This document shows positions 10,265 to 22,695 of a stretch of DNA of 64,000 bases, piece by piece. The position numbers and the translations under genes are program-made. Source of the stretch: Nymphalis io (taxonomy: Eukaryota > Arthropoda > Insecta > Lepidoptera > Nymphalidae); contig NC_065894.1 of the NCBI RefSeq assembly GCF_905147045.1, positions 9,895,501 through 9,959,500 of the forward strand. Direction: 5' to 3'. Positions within the stretch are counted from its first letter, which is position 1, and every line of letters starts with the position of its first letter. The notes under the pieces were generated by a model. The model did not search any database and had not been told where the DNA came from. It saw only the letters and a list, made by a program, of their open reading frames with translations.

Positions 10265-13200
10265 ATGGCAGCTGAAAAAAGCTTAAAATCTTATGAAAAC
10301 TGTTGCCGTACTTGCTTAAAGGAAGAAACAACATTTGATATATTTATGGAAACTTTAAATTCTACTAACTTGGCAGATATTTTGATATCATGTACCAGGT
10401 TAAATGTGAGTATAATTTTTTTTTCTTGTCCACTTTCTACAATCTGCAGTTTAATAATAAGTACAAGTAACTATTATTAATATCACAAAAAATATTTGTA
10501 ACATTAGAGTAGAAAATGCAATGTAAAATTGTATACATTTGTTTTCAGATACAAAAAGAAGATTGTTTGCCAAAAAAAATGTGTGGCTGCTGTTACAATT
10601 GCCTTTTGAGTTTTTATCATTTTCGTGAAATAGCAGAGAAAGTAGATACAAAATTAAGAACAAATTCAAAAATTCCAAGTAATAATAATATTAATTTCTT
10701 TGACAATATTGATGTGAATAAATGTAAAACAGTTGATATAAAAGAGGAAAATGACACAGAAGTTGATTATTACATTTTTGAACCAAAAATTGAAATGAAT
10801 CATGAAGAAAACCATATATATGAAAATAAAAATGTAGATTTTCAATTAGACTCAAATACATCACAGAATGTTATGAAATTTAATGAAAAAGAGAAGTATA
10901 AATGTACTAATTGTAATAAAACATTTAGAAAGCTATCGAGACTTCAACATCACATTAAGAAACATAATATTCATGATAATTATGATTGTAATAAAACTCA
11001 CGAGGATTTAGAAACTATTTGTCCATTGAATGATAATGCAAGCAACACTCAAAATTTAGCTAAAGTTTTTTCATGTCAAGTTTGTCCTTCGAAGTTTAAA
11101 TCTACAAATTCCCTATCAGCTCATATGAGGAAACATACAGAGAAAGGTAGAGTGATATCTTGTGCACAATGCGGCAAGATATTTAAAAAAATAAGTCATT
11201 TGAAACGCCATGAGATTATGCACAGTAGAAGTAACTTTCACAAATGTAATATCTGCCCAAGATCATTTCACAGCGAAGAAATTTTGAAGGGTCATATGAA
11301 CAAGCACAATGGTATCAAGCCTCATACATGTCCGCTATGTCCAAAGTCATTTGCTCATTTGTCTACATTGACAACTCATATTAAAGTTCATAAAAAAGAT
11401 AAATTCCTATGTCCTACTTGTGGAAAGGAGTTTGATTCGAGCGCAAATTTAGATCAGCATGTAAGAAGACACCTTGGGTTAAAGCAGTTTGAATGCACAC
11501 TATGTCCGAGGAAATTTGTAAGTAAAGGTTAGTGTGACTTAGAATATTATTATTTTGATATATACCACTTTCTACTAAATACTATAATATGATTTTGTAA
11601 ATGTATAGTATATATTTCAAAACTTGTCTTGAATTGAAACTTGACATTACAATGAAAGTTGGTATTTTCTTTTTGGCAGTACACTTCTTATTGTCAGTTT
11701 GGTTAAGATAAAAAATTAGTGAAAATTAATAAAATAAAATTCTGCAATTATATTAAATTATTTGGTAGTCGATAACATTAAATTCAAAAATGTAGATCTA
11801 TACTCTAAGATTAATGGCCTTTACAAAGAGTAAATGCAAAAACTATTTGCCTACTTCTTTGCCTAATTCTGTTCATAAACATAGTAGAAAAGCATTCACG
11901 GATGATGTCAGAGAGTTGGTGCTTTTGCATATTTAGTTAGTTCATGGTATAAGACACTAAAATTTAATCCTTATACCAATGTGGTGGTAGGGCTTTGTGC
12001 AAGCTAGTCTGGGTAGGTACCACCCACTCATCAGATATTCTACTGCAAAACAGCAGTACTTGGTATTGTTGTGTTCTGGTTTGAAGGGTGAGTGAGCCAG
12101 TGTAATTACAGGCACAAGGGACATAACATCTTAGTTCCCAAGGTGCATTGGCTATGTAAGCGATGGTTAACATTTTTTACAATGCCAATGTCTATGGGCA
12201 TTGGTGACCATATGCCATCAGGCCCATATGCTTGTCCACCTTCCTATTCTATAAAATATATATATATGTATATATCTATCTAGCATTACTGCTATCTATA
12301 CATATAAATAAAGTGAATCTAAGTACTGTGACACTATCTCTATTTTAACATTAACATCAGTTTAGATTAATAAGACCAGACCAAAAAGAGCAAAGGCGTG
12401 ACATACCTTTGAAATTCAATTTAAAATAAGTGTTTTTGTCTTTAGTTAGCAAGTTATTTTTTTAATAAATATTCACCAAAGATATTAAAGAATGTGACAT
12501 ATTATAAATAGAATATGAAACAAGTGATTAAACAAAGTCATTCATATTGGTTGTTAACTTAGAAGACCTGGTATGCAATATGTGACTTTTATAATTCACA
12601 CCACTGTTTTTAATCCGTTGCATATGATCTAACTAAATGAATTTCTATCTTTTTGACCCTATACAAATGAGCAGAACTTTAGACTTTATTACTTAATTAT
12701 TATGTAGAATAGAATAAACACTAGTAAATGCTATTTCCAGGTGAATTAAAGTCACATACTATCACTCATACCGGAGAAAGATCTTATACATGTGACCAGT
12801 GTGGTGCCACATTTACAAAGCGTAGCTCACTGGGCAAGCACAAGTTACGGCATTTAGGAATCAAACCACACCAGTGTGAAACTTGTTCAATGAAGTAAGT
12901 AAAATAAAATTATGAGATTTATCAATTGAAATAAATCAAGGTTAATAACATCATTTAAATTATAAAACTAGTTATTTTTTTTTTATCTACAGATTTTCAA
13001 GTAAGGATCATTTAAAGCGACATAATCGTATCCATACTGGAGAAAAACCATATAAATGTGATATGTGTGAAAGAGCCTTTACACAAAGCAATGATCTTGT
13101 GAAGCACCGCCGGGCACATTTAGGGGAGAAAATTTATAAGTAAGTTCAGATTGCAATATATTCTATACCTTTTACAAGTTACGCTTGTCACATCAGTGGT

Positions 13201-13922
13201 ATAAATTGGAAAAGAGTGAAATTGCGAACCGAAAATATAATGAAACAATATTTGCGCAAATGTATGGCACAGCTTTAAAGAAAATTCATTATTGTATAAA
13301 GTGATCTTTGTTACGTGACATATCTCCATTCCATCTCCATTTATTTCCATGTTTCATGTCATGAATTTTGATGCTAAGTAAAAAGTAAGTACACAAAAGT
13401 TGGGCGGTTTTGATGAACCACTGATGTTATTTTTTAAAAACAGTTTTTTTTAACTGTACATAATATATACATTGAAGTTAGACTGTAATAAGTCTAACTT
13501 CTAATTAAATCTAATTAAATTGATTTTTAAATTGATAGACAATTATCTATCTATTTCAAAATAAATATATTATTGTAAAATTTATGCGTCAATTTGTTTG
13601 CGATAAACACGCCATTTTAAGAGAAAAACAAGTACAAAACAATACGTAAATAAGCCTATTCTAATTTCTTAAAGTTGATTAATATTAATAAATTTGCAGA
13701 TGTACAGAATGCAGCGAGAGTTTCAGACTCCATATTGAATTACGACAACATTTATCAGAGCATTATATTTCGTCACAACTTCAAATTTCCAATAAACAAA
13801 ATACAGAAAAGGAAGAAGGCGTTGCAAAAGTCGTTTCTAATTCGGCTATAAGAAGTGTCATAACAGATGTCATTAATGACACTAGTCCACAGATAAATAA
13901 TATGATTCCAATGAAAGAATGA
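10265..13922 (+). CDS. ZAD and C2H2 zinc-finger protein, 547 aa, 11 fingers, five exons
   Basis: Exons are 10265-10405, 10549-11527, 12741-12894, 12993-13139 and 13700-13922, with GT-AG introns (donors gtgagt, gttagt, gtaagt, gtaagt). Joining gives one frame to the TGA at 13920. Residues about 13-80 form a ZAD domain: CRTC in exon 1 and CGCC in exon 2 supply the four zinc-binding cysteines. A lysine- and acid-rich linker follows, then eleven C-x2-C-x12-H-x3-H fingers from about residue 163 to 494, and a 50-residue tail. Introns cut fingers 7 and 9 and fall just before the first cysteine of finger 11; the ends rejoin into perfect finger spacing, which strongly supports the model. Two TGE-type linkers are present (HTGERSY, HTGEKPY). 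ZAD zinc-finger proteins are insect nuclear DNA-binding factors that usually dimerise through the ZAD; the DNA target cannot be read from sequence. No one-to-one orthologue recognised. Confidence 0.93.
11978..12254 (+). repeat. family B element in intron 2 of the zinc-finger gene
   Basis: Nearly complete copy from gtggtggtagggctttgtgc to ccttcctattctataaaa. It lies on the sense strand of the gene in the 1.2-kb intron 11528-12740. A short deletion has removed the ggttggtggcgc segment seen in other copies. Confidence 0.85.
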
Positions 13923-14137
13923 TTTTTTAAAACGAGAAAACTCGACGTGCTTGATAAATGACAACTATGGTGTCTCTTGACCACATTTGATGTCGCCTAA
14001 TTTAAAAAAAATCTGTTATGGGCTTTTATGGGTTTGTCTTATCGACCTTAGCGTCGATGCTTTACATCAGGCAAGACAACCGTTATCATTGATACGGTCT
14101 AGGCCTAATTTACTTATATCGACGAGCTGACTTTTCC
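13923..14137 (+). other. probable 3' UTR of the zinc-finger gene
   Basis: Follows directly on the TGA. No AATAAA occurs before the LINE insertion at 14151, so the transcript may run into or past the LINE; AATAAA words occur beyond 15400. This is inference from position. Confidence 0.35.
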
Positions 14138-14150
14138 TTAAACTGTAACT
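14138..14150 (-). repeat. target-site duplication, LINE 3' side (TTAAACTGTAACT)
   Basis: Identical to 14977-14989 on the far side of the LINE. The 13-bp exact match defines both edges of the insertion. Confidence 0.85.
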
Positions 14151-14976
14151 TTTTTTTTTTTCTCTCTGGAAAAACACATTTATGTGTTTCCCTCACATGA
14201 GGTGGGGTGTATGCGGGACTCGCTGGCGCTGAAGGCGCTGGAATACCCACTAAAAAACCAGCGGTACCCACTCCGTCTTGTCGGGGGACGTCACGGGATC
14301 GCTTGCGCATACTACCGTGCCGTTCCGACGGTTGCCCCGCTTCTGCAGGCCTCCAAATCCTAGGGGGTACTCGGGGTACGGAGACCCCCTGGCCCCGGCG
14401 ACACTCACGGCGGGAGGAGAAGATGCGCATAGCGCTGACGTCTTCTCCCCGGACTTCTTCGGCGAAGCGGGTCAGCGGAGGCACTCTCCTCGCGCTCCCG
14501 CTCCGCGGCCTCCTTCTGCGACATGACATTTTCGCAGAAAACGGCAAACTCCATCAGAGTGCGCACCACACTCGTAGCAGGAGGATGTTACCTCCCGCCT
14601 GACTATTGAACCGTGGAATAAGAGGGCCTCCGTTTTTGAGATGGAGACCCTCAAGCCCAAAATTCCTATACAGTGGACCCACTGTGAGCGACGTACCGAC
14701 TTCGGCCAGGCGAGCCGCCTCCTGATAATTCCGCCCTGTCGCCGCGATGAGAGTGTCGTCCACATAGCACAACACCCCCATTCTGGGAAGGACGGATGTC
14801 CGCAGGAGCCAGTCGAAGCCAACGTTCCACAGAATTGGGCCGAGAACTGACCCCTGTGGAACGCCACAGCGTACCCGACGCCGGACAAGACGCCCATCGC
14901 CCCCCTCCTAGAGGACTACCCGGTCCTGGAGGTATGCCCCCAACAGCCTCCTGAGATAGGAAGGCACCCCGTGGTA
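14151..14976 (-). mobile_element. 5'-truncated R1-like non-LTR retrotransposon, reverse transcriptase remnant
   Basis: On the minus strand the element starts inside the reverse transcriptase: a VPQGSVLGP motif, then the catalytic YVDD (CYVDDTLI), then, in another frame, KTEALLFHG. These motifs in this order are typical of R1/I-clade LINE reverse transcriptases. The reading frame is broken by a TAG upstream of VPQGSVLGP and at least one frameshift between YVDD and KTEALLFHG, so this is a dead copy. The 3' UTR ends in a poly-T run on + (14149-14161), which is the A-tail. An exact 13-bp target duplication flanks it. It sits about 230 bases downstream of the zinc-finger stop codon in the opposite orientation. 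GC content is far above the surroundings. Confidence 0.88.
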
Positions 14977-14989
14977 TTAAACTGTAACT
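14977..14989 (-). repeat. target-site duplication, LINE 5' side (TTAAACTGTAACT)
   Basis: Pairs exactly with 14138-14150. Confidence 0.85.
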
Positions 14990-15780
14990 GCGCAGCCTAA
15001 AAATTCATTGATTTCGTGTTTTTATGTTAGGCTATGAAGACCCAGTGGTTAGATGACGATTGGTAGCAGACGAAATTTAAAAAAGCACGTGTATCCAACC
15101 CGGTGGTGGAGTGAGGTCCAAATATTCTCTTTAGAAAATAGTTAATGTTAACGATTAGATACGGGCGGGCATAAGTCTCAATCCCTTTTGATAACTTTTT
15201 TTGGTAAAACTAGATGAGACTGTGGTGGTACTTACTGATATAATGGTCTGATGGTGATAATAGCTCCTACATTTTTTATTTTTGTATTAATAGTGGCCAC
15301 AATGTGATCGAGTACGTGTTATTGTTCCTGTGTAGCCAGGTGTCTAATATTGTTTTTTTTTTATTTCATCTCTAACCCAGAAATTTTTTACCGTCGTCGG
15401 TTAATATAAAAAAATAAAGATATTTTTTAAGTTGACTACTATTTTTTACTAAATATAAAATAATAAATATTTATACAACCTATTATTTTCAAAGCCCTCA
15501 AAAATTAAAAACCCCTCTAATTGAGTATTTATTTCGTAGTTGTATGGAATTAATTGTAGAAAACATTTACAATAAATATGTACAGAAAATATAAGAAAAA
15601 TTGTAAACATATTTGTCTTTTAAAGATAAGCGTGACTTATTTAATTGAACCAAATTTTAAGTTATTTAACATTAAAGTTATTAAATAAATAAAAAAATTA
15701 TTATTATTATATTATTTGGTATTTTGTTTCGACTCTTTTGTAAACTTGATTTTTCGAGATTCATTTCGAAGATATTTACA
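14990..15780. other. gene-free AT-rich stretch
   Basis: Beyond the LINE, no coding frame or repeat was recognised with confidence. Several AATAAA words after 15400 could be poly(A) signals of the zinc-finger gene. Confidence 0.4.
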
Positions 15781-15915
15781 TATTTTTTTTATAAAAAAGG
15801 AAGGCAAACGGGCTAATGGGCTACCTGATGCTAAATGGTAACCGCCCATAGATATTGGCGATGTAAGAAATATTAAACCATTTCTTACATCATAACACAC
15901 AGAGCCCTACCACCA
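15781..15915 (-). repeat. family B element, internally deleted
   Basis: Keeps the two ends: gggctacctgatgctaaatgg near the A-tail side and agagccctaccaccaagtaa at the other, with the central half missing. Confidence 0.7.
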
Positions 15916-17754
15916 AGTAAAACCTGGATAATTGCATGACGTAAAAACGTGACGTAAATGGAAACCACCTTTTTGTCGCGTCCCTCTTCACACCCCGGTA
16001 ACTAAATATTTGATGACATTGTGGATATGCGTGTTAATAGGACTTGGGGGATAGCAATATATAACCTAATTTTAATATTTAACCCTTCGTATGCCGCATC
16101 ACATACCATGAGAAATACTGTATCTGCCGCCGATTTATCGGGTGAAAGAGAAAGAACATACCTAAGAAAGAGATAGTTTTTTCTGTCTCTTTCATAGGTC
16201 GCACGTTATGATTTGCTATAGCCAGGCGTAAACTTTATTTTGACAATATTATCGAAAGTTATTGTGTACTCTTTTTTATCACTAGCTTTCATATCCAGAT
16301 TTTTTAAAATTTTGTTGAATAAAAGTCTCAGTGTTTTACTCATTTATTATGATTTTTTTACTTTTTTACAACACAATTTTAATAACGTTAATTGTATTAG
16401 ATTTAGCACAAAGTGAAAATACCATAAAACCACAATCTAGATTTTACGAATAGGGTTAATGACGTAAAAAAATTTATTGTATGGGAATATGTTATCGCAA
16501 ACTGGAAGATTTTTTAGGATTATTCTCGGCTATGAACGTATAATTGGTAAAAAACCTTCTATATATATAAAATACTATTTCGTTAAACCCTTGTATAATC
16601 CAATCTTGCATTGGCTGCATTGAACATGTACTGTATCTGCCTACTTCGACATGAAAGTTTATGAACTTCCTTGAAAATGATTTAGTATTTTTTATTAAAA
16701 ATGTAAATACAAAACATTGGCAAGAACAAGGTAACGTCATCGAATAAGGTACTTGTATAGCAGCCTCGTCAAAAATTGTCCTCAAACCAAATATGATAAA
16801 TTATCTTAATTAAGAGCAAAGTTGTTAATCTTTACCTTGATTTTGCAGAAAGTGAATCCAAGTTCATGGTGAAAAATAAAATATGTATGGAATATATTAC
16901 ATTATAACTTAAAGGATCTATCAATGATTATAAACATTAAATGATTATTTTTCATCGATTTGTTTATTGAGACCAATGCTGGAAGATTGATTAAATAGGG
17001 CTGATATTAGAGTATTTTTGTTACATACTCTTTAATGTAATGTATAAATGGGTTGAGCGCTTTATATTGTCTTTTCAAATTCCAATATCATTGCGGCTGC
17101 CCTCCCCGAATTAAAATATACACTGTTCGCTATCGTAACTTCATAGCAATCCTGAAGACGAGATTCGAGAGGAATCCCTTACATGCCAACGAAATTCATT
17201 GGTATTATGAAAATCTTTTCCGTTATGCTTTTATCTCTACTAAAGGTATTGGGTAAATAGGTTTTCTTTTTACCCTAAAATGTTAAATATATTTACTCAT
17301 ATTAGGTTTGCTGTGTTCGATATTGTCCACGGATCGTCTTTACGCCTTTTCATTTACGTCACCACTTTCTCCCTGTAAAATCCTATGAAGGTCTGGTTCG
17401 AATATATCTGAAACGAGTGAATATTACGAGACGATTGTAAAATAATGAGATTATTTGACGTAACAACGTTGCCCTCATATCGTTATTTGATTAATTGGTA
17501 AGTCAACATTATATATTAAGAAAAACATTTTCTTATTGCTTACATAAAATAGTGTAACAAAATATGTATCAATTATAGGCTAACTTAACATTCAAATAAA
17601 AAATAATATATATATATATTTTTCTATTTTTAGAATATATTAACTAAACAATAATTTAATTGAATATGTATGTGCAAGAGGTATTTTTTTAATTCATAAA
17701 AAGGTGTTATAAATTACTAACTAATATGAATAAGATTATTATATCTATAAAAAA
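15916..17754. other. gene-free stretch
   Basis: An imperfect hairpin at about 16157-16202 (acctaagaaagagata with tgtctctttcataggt) is the only structure noted. A 60-odd codon frame at 17053-17256 has a balanced codon mix but no recognisable motif or splice context, so it is not called as a gene. Confidence 0.4.
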
Positions 17755-18344
17755 GCCGAGATGGCTTAGTGGTTAGAATGCGCGAATCTTAACCGATGAT
17801 CGTGGGTTCAAACCCAGGCAAGCACCACTGAATTTTCATGTGCTAAATAGTGATTATAATTCATCTCGTGCTTAACGGTGAAGGAAAACATCGTGAGGAA
17901 ACCTGCATGTGTCTAATTTCATTGCAATTCTGCCACATGTGTATTTTTTTTTTATAGAATAGGAAGGTGGACGAGCATATGGGCCACCTGATGGTAAGTG
18001 GTCACCAAACGCCCTTAGACATTGGCATTCTAAGAAATGTCAACCATCGCTTATAGCCAATGCGCCACCAACCTTGGGAACTAAGATTTTATGTCCCTTG
18101 TGCCTGTAATTACATTGGCTCACTCACCCTTCAAACCGGAACACAACAATATCAAGTATTGCTGTTTTGCGGTAGAATATCTGATGAGTGGGTGGTACCT
18201 ACCCAGACGAGCTTGCACAAAGCCCTACCACCAGTATTCTACCAACTCGCATTGGAGCAGCGTGGTAGAATAAGCTCCAAACCTTCTCCTCAAAAGGGAG
18301 AGGAGGCCTTAGCCCAGCAGTGGAACATTAACAGGCTGTTACTA
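17755..18344 (+). repeat. family A tRNA-derived SINE, split by a family B insertion
   Basis: The head gccgagatggcttagtggtt has the A box and gtgggttcaaaccc the B box of a tRNA-like promoter. The body runs through cgtgaggaaacctgcatgtg and, after the insertion at 17948-18234, resumes at ctcgcattggagcagcg and ends at taacaggctgttac. Resembles nymphalid Metulj-type SINEs. The sequence tatt appears on both sides of the insertion and may be its target duplication. Confidence 0.88.
17948..18234 (-). repeat. family B element nested in a family A SINE
   Basis: Complete copy, A-tail side first on + (tttttttatagaataggaagg) to ccctaccaccag. Almost identical to the copies at 46150-46437 and 57822-58102, so these three are recent. 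The 99-codon frame inside is incidental. Confidence 0.9.
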
Positions 18345-19309
18345 TACTGTTATCTATAAATTCAAGTACCTACTATCAATACTTACAATAGTCTCTTGGA
18401 CGAATCTAGTCTGATTTTGTTGCTAGCATCAAAAAAAGACTTAAGTCTGTAGGCTGTCGGGTTCAGATCTTTGCACGTGGACTTGATCAATGTTTTGTAT
18501 GAATAATGATATGCAACATTTCACTAGGTGATTCCGGAGAAGGCAATGTCTAAAATATTATCCTAGATTGATCCGTTTCAATTCCATCTAAGCAATAATA
18601 ATAACTTTGTTTCGTTATTAACAACACCATTTTACCTATTTAATCTTATATTACTAGTGAAATTAATAGATATTTTTTTTACAACAAAATCTGTTAAAGA
18701 ATAAAAAGTAATTTTAGATCTCGCTATAGTGTGCTTATGAGAATAATTATGTTTTTGAAATGACATGATTACAAAAATGTTTTTAAAAAGATTGATGAAT
18801 ACCTACTTATGAAATTAATTGAATATGATAACTTAAAGACTTTGCGGAAGAAATGCAAAAAGCTATTTTATATATTGAATATACAAATTTATTCTCCGCT
18901 TACCCGAGAACCTTTGTTAACATGAATAAACAAATCACTACTGTTGTTAATAATATTCGAAAAATCATTTTACAATTTACAAAATTTTCACAAATATGGC
19001 CGCGAGCATTCGAAAAAATGATGTTGGCGCGCGAATTTATGACGTGAATTTCGTCATCGCTCCCGCAAGTCCCGGGTCACGGGTCTGTTTAATCTGGCTA
19101 AAGACCGGGACCGGGACCCAAAACCTTCGGTTTATATTCAAACCCACAAAATGTCTTCGGTTCAGTAATTAGTGCTAATTATTTGTACAAATTCTTAAAC
19201 TACGATTTAATTTAACAGGGCTATAAATGTTATTTCGACAAGGTTTTCAGTGAATTAAGAACGTGCAGTTTAGTTAGTTTATTTATTAAGAAGTAAGTTA
19301 ACTATAATA
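18345..19309. other. gene-free stretch with a GC-rich inverted repeat
   Basis: At 19067-19120 the sequence gtcccgggtcacgggtct is repeated in near-inverted form as agaccgggaccgggaccc, within a GC-rich island in AT-rich DNA. Nothing coding recognised. Confidence 0.45.
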
Positions 19310-19549
19310 ATGTAATATTATTCGCACACGGCCATCTGATCCTAAACTAAGCAGAGCTTGTACTATGGAAACCAGACAAGTGATGTACTACATATACTAT
19401 TTTTCTTTTGTAAATACTTACTTATATCGATAATTACACCCAGACTCAGGACAAACAGATATGTTCATGCACACAAATGTCTGTCCTGTGTGGGAATTGA
19501 ATCCACAACGTGAAAGGCAAGTGTCTACCAACCACGCCAACCGCCCCGT
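19310..19549 (-). repeat. family D tRNA-derived SINE
   Basis: On the minus strand the head reads ggggcggttggcgtggttgg (A-box-like) followed by gtggattcaattcccac (B-box-like), then caggacagacatttgtg. The tail at the left reaches gaccatctgatcctaa-like sequence and an AT-rich end. It has the standard layout of lepidopteran tRNA SINEs and differs in sequence from families A and C. Confidence 0.75.
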
Positions 19550-22104
19550 CCGAAGTTACTTTGACAACGTTATAGGATTGTATCTATGTAAAAATATATA
19601 TAAAGAGATTTATTTTCAAGTGGTCTAATTTAAGGCAGACTTTTCCCTCTTATTCAGGAGAAGGTATGGAGTTTATTCTAATATGGTTAGTAGTTAATAT
19701 ACAATACATTTAGATTTTTTTCTTTAGTGCCAATCACAATCAATTTGTAATTATAATACACTTGAAAATTCAGTGTTGTTCGTCCGGATTTGAGCCGACA
19801 ATCCTCGTTTAAGATCCATGACTAGACCCTTTTGACTCATACATACGTAAATTACGTCACCATAAGGAAAACTTATAGAGAAATAGACATTGTGGGCTCT
19901 TTTTTTCTTAATGGTCACGATTTCTCGAATAAAAAAATAGATTTCAAAGACCACAGCGTAACGAATGTCATTTTAACTTGGGAAATCTAGATAGAAAATT
20001 TATTTAGAAATCGCGTCTAGTTAAATACTGAGGCAAGTTGAATGAACTTTGGATTGTCTTAAATATTCGTAAAAAATGCGGGAACAGATTAACTATAACC
20101 GATTTTAACCAACTAGTTTCCGCCCGTGGTTTCACCCGCGTGTGATATGATGGATAGTGATAGGTGTCCTTGTCTGTGTACACCTAACAACGTGTATGCA
20201 AAATTTCATCGATTGAGTAGTTAAGACGTGATAGCGTAACAAAAAATAAAATAAACTCAAAAGGAATTCGTAGTCCAAACTAAAACTCACGAAAATGTCA
20301 TTATAATGTATGGTACTCGTCAAAATAAATTATCCCAAACTCTAGTAGTTCACTAGTAGATATTGTAGAGGCATACTGTTTACCCCCAGACTCCATTATC
20401 TGATAAACTTCGGTTTATAGACATTTATTTCTCATAAAGAATACAAAAAATTCACTTAAAATGAGAAATATACAATTTTTTACGTTAATTTAAGTTAAAA
20501 ATAAAGATAGTGTCTCGGATACAGTAAATTAAAGTAGTTAACAATATTAAAAAAGATGTAGGTAGTATTAGAAAAGTAATAATTACGCATGCTATAAAAA
20601 CTTACAATGCAACGCATAGCGGTGAGACCACATTAACTGATATTGTAGATCGATTCAATTTCAGAATTCTTAGGATCTTTTTTGTGGTGACTCCAAGCAA
20701 TATTTCTATTAAATATACTACTTATTACAGCCCTATATTATCCAGTCTTCTCTTGGTTTGTTTAGAACTTTTATTTTTATAGTTTTATTTTCTTTAATTT
20801 TAGTTATTATAAACTTGGTTATTTGTATTGTCATCCGAATTACACATCCTAAATATACAATGTTTCAAGCCCATATTAAAGTAAAGAATATGAAAATAAC
20901 GGTTATATTCAACCCAGATACTTACTGAAATGATGAAATTTATTTAGATTGTCAGAAGTGTGTGCAGCATTTTACCTTAATTGGTAAAGATGAGATGGGT
21001 GATTCAAATATAATCTTGTAATAGGTCTTGCGAATATCACAAAATCAATTATTTAATATACAATAAGGCCCGGTCTGATTTATGCAATAGGCCGATGCCT
21101 TGTAGGCCTTGGCACAATCCTGGGGTTGTAAAGTATAGGTTATTGGTGGTTAGGGATCGTCATTTAGTCTTTGTTTTAAGATATTTATCATGGGATATTC
21201 TAAAAACATATATATATTTATATTTATAGTTATAATAAAAAGGTAGCGGAGAGCGATGATATACTTCTAACTACTGAAACTAAACTACGTAGAATGTTTG
21301 CGAATCTTTTGAATTTATTTGCACTGGAACAGCGTGTGAAAAAATAAGCTGATAGGTACATTTTTATAATAGTTCATTAACTTTTTCATGAGGTATGATT
21401 TAATTTTCATGTAAAATGTGACAAAGGTGAACTCACATGTTTGTTATAATAAGAGAGAAAAATAAAACTCAAAGGGGGAACCAACATAAAAACATCACGA
21501 TCAAAATAGACGAAGCTTCAAAACCTAACATAAATTTAAATAAAACTTTAACTAGTAGGTACGTATCACTATTTTATATCGTTTCGGCTCGCGAGAATTA
21601 CCTATTAATATTGTTAACATTTAAATAAAAACAGTCGATAATTGGAACTAACGAATAATATTATAACTATTATGTGTATTAAAAGTTTCCTTATTGTACG
21701 AATAGGACGTATTTACATGCATATAATGCGACCTTCGATAACTGTCATTAAGCAGGGAAAGTTATGTATAATAATAGTATTATAAATAATACGGTGGCTG
21801 CATGTACGAGTTTTTGCTATCTCCACAATCAAACACGGAATGCACCTTTCTAACGGATGATGTAATTGGATCCGTAAGTTGACCGTCGGCATAGTGCTTG
21901 TGCACAACCTTCTACGTCAGATTCCTAGACTCCCGCTAACGTTATACCTTTTAAAACGTATTTTTTATGGGCACAATGTGACTAACTAATTAATTATTTA
22001 TTTTAAAAAAATACGAGCGCCAAATTTTAAAAATTGCAATGAATAGATTCAATTGAAATCCTGTCTAGGAGTTGTATATGTATGTACAACATATTATATA
22101 TATT
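19550..22104. other. gene-free AT-rich region with RTE-like and other fragments
   Basis: About 20105-20255 reads gtttccgcccgtggtttcacccgcg...aaaatttcatcgattgagtag, wording typical of degraded RTE-type LINE 3' ends. About 21065-21140 (ggcccggtctgatttatgc) also looks repetitive. The remaining sequence has no recognisable content. Confidence 0.45.
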
Positions 22105-22375
22105 GACTGCCTAGAACAACAGTTTAGTGGCTTGATATAAGGCTGCGAACCTGGAGGTCCTGGGGTCAATTCCCAGGTCGGGCAAATTAAAACAAAAGTC
22201 ATTGGGTTTTTCCATTAGTAAATTCTCAGTAGCGGCCCGGAGTCTTGAAGTTGGAAGTGTGTAAGCTCATTTGCCTCGGAAATGCATGTAAAGCCGTTGG
22301 TCCTATGTGTATGAGATATTAATCTGTCATGTCTTGTTTTATACAATGAGCAACAGACAAGGAGTTTATATTTTG
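22105..22375 (+). repeat. family C SINE, 5' two-thirds
   Basis: Has the head gactgcctagaacaacagtttagtgg (changed A box), B-box region ggtcctggggtcaattcccagg, the ttgggtttttcc and agtagcggcccggagtc segments and agccgttggtcct, then becomes unrecognisable. Confidence 0.75.
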
Positions 22376-22514
22376 TTAAGCTTTTTTTATTAAACTCAAA
22401 CAAACAGTCAGTTTCACCGATGTGTTAAGACTTTGTTTGTGCCCTTTAGGCGGTTAATTTTCATATTTCGTATCGCTTCTTATAAAGTAATTTAAGCAAG
22501 GTTTACTTGGTGCA

Positions 22515-22695
22515 CATCGTGCAAGGCTTTTTGCGTGCACGTCTGGGTAAGTACCAACCGCTTATCACAAAACTACAGGTACAAGGGACGTAACATCTTA
22601 GTTACAAATGTTGGTGGCGTGGTAATGATTAGAGTGGTGGTGACCATTTACCATATGGTCGCCTATTTGTAAGTCTGCCTCTGATGATTAAAAAA
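22515..22695 (+). repeat. family B element, partial
   Basis: Diverged words in correct order: cgtctgggtaagtaccaacc, caggtacaagggacgtaac, gttggtggcg, ggtggtgaccatttaccat, gcctatttgtaagtctgcc. Confidence 0.7.

Noticed and set aside
14207..14602. 131-codon + strand frame in the GC-rich LINE
   Set aside because: It is the antisense shadow of the LINE 3' region; the reverse-transcriptase motifs are on the minus strand.
16492..16785. 97-codon minus-strand frame
   Set aside because: No motif, no plausible splice structure, composition like the surroundings.
17053..17256. 67-codon frame with balanced codon use
   Set aside because: No ATG at its start (begins TTG), no recognised family, no clear splice sites; could be chance.
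17755..17830. tRNA-like A and B boxes, also at 35021, 53364 and the family C and D heads
   Set aside because: They do not fold as true tRNA genes and each continues into a shared SINE body, so they are SINE promoters rather than tRNA genes.
18060..18359. 99-codon + strand open frame, with near-identical frames at 46262-46531 and 57904-58131
   Set aside because: All lie inside family B elements read against their A-tail direction; the repetition is due to the repeat, not to a protein family.
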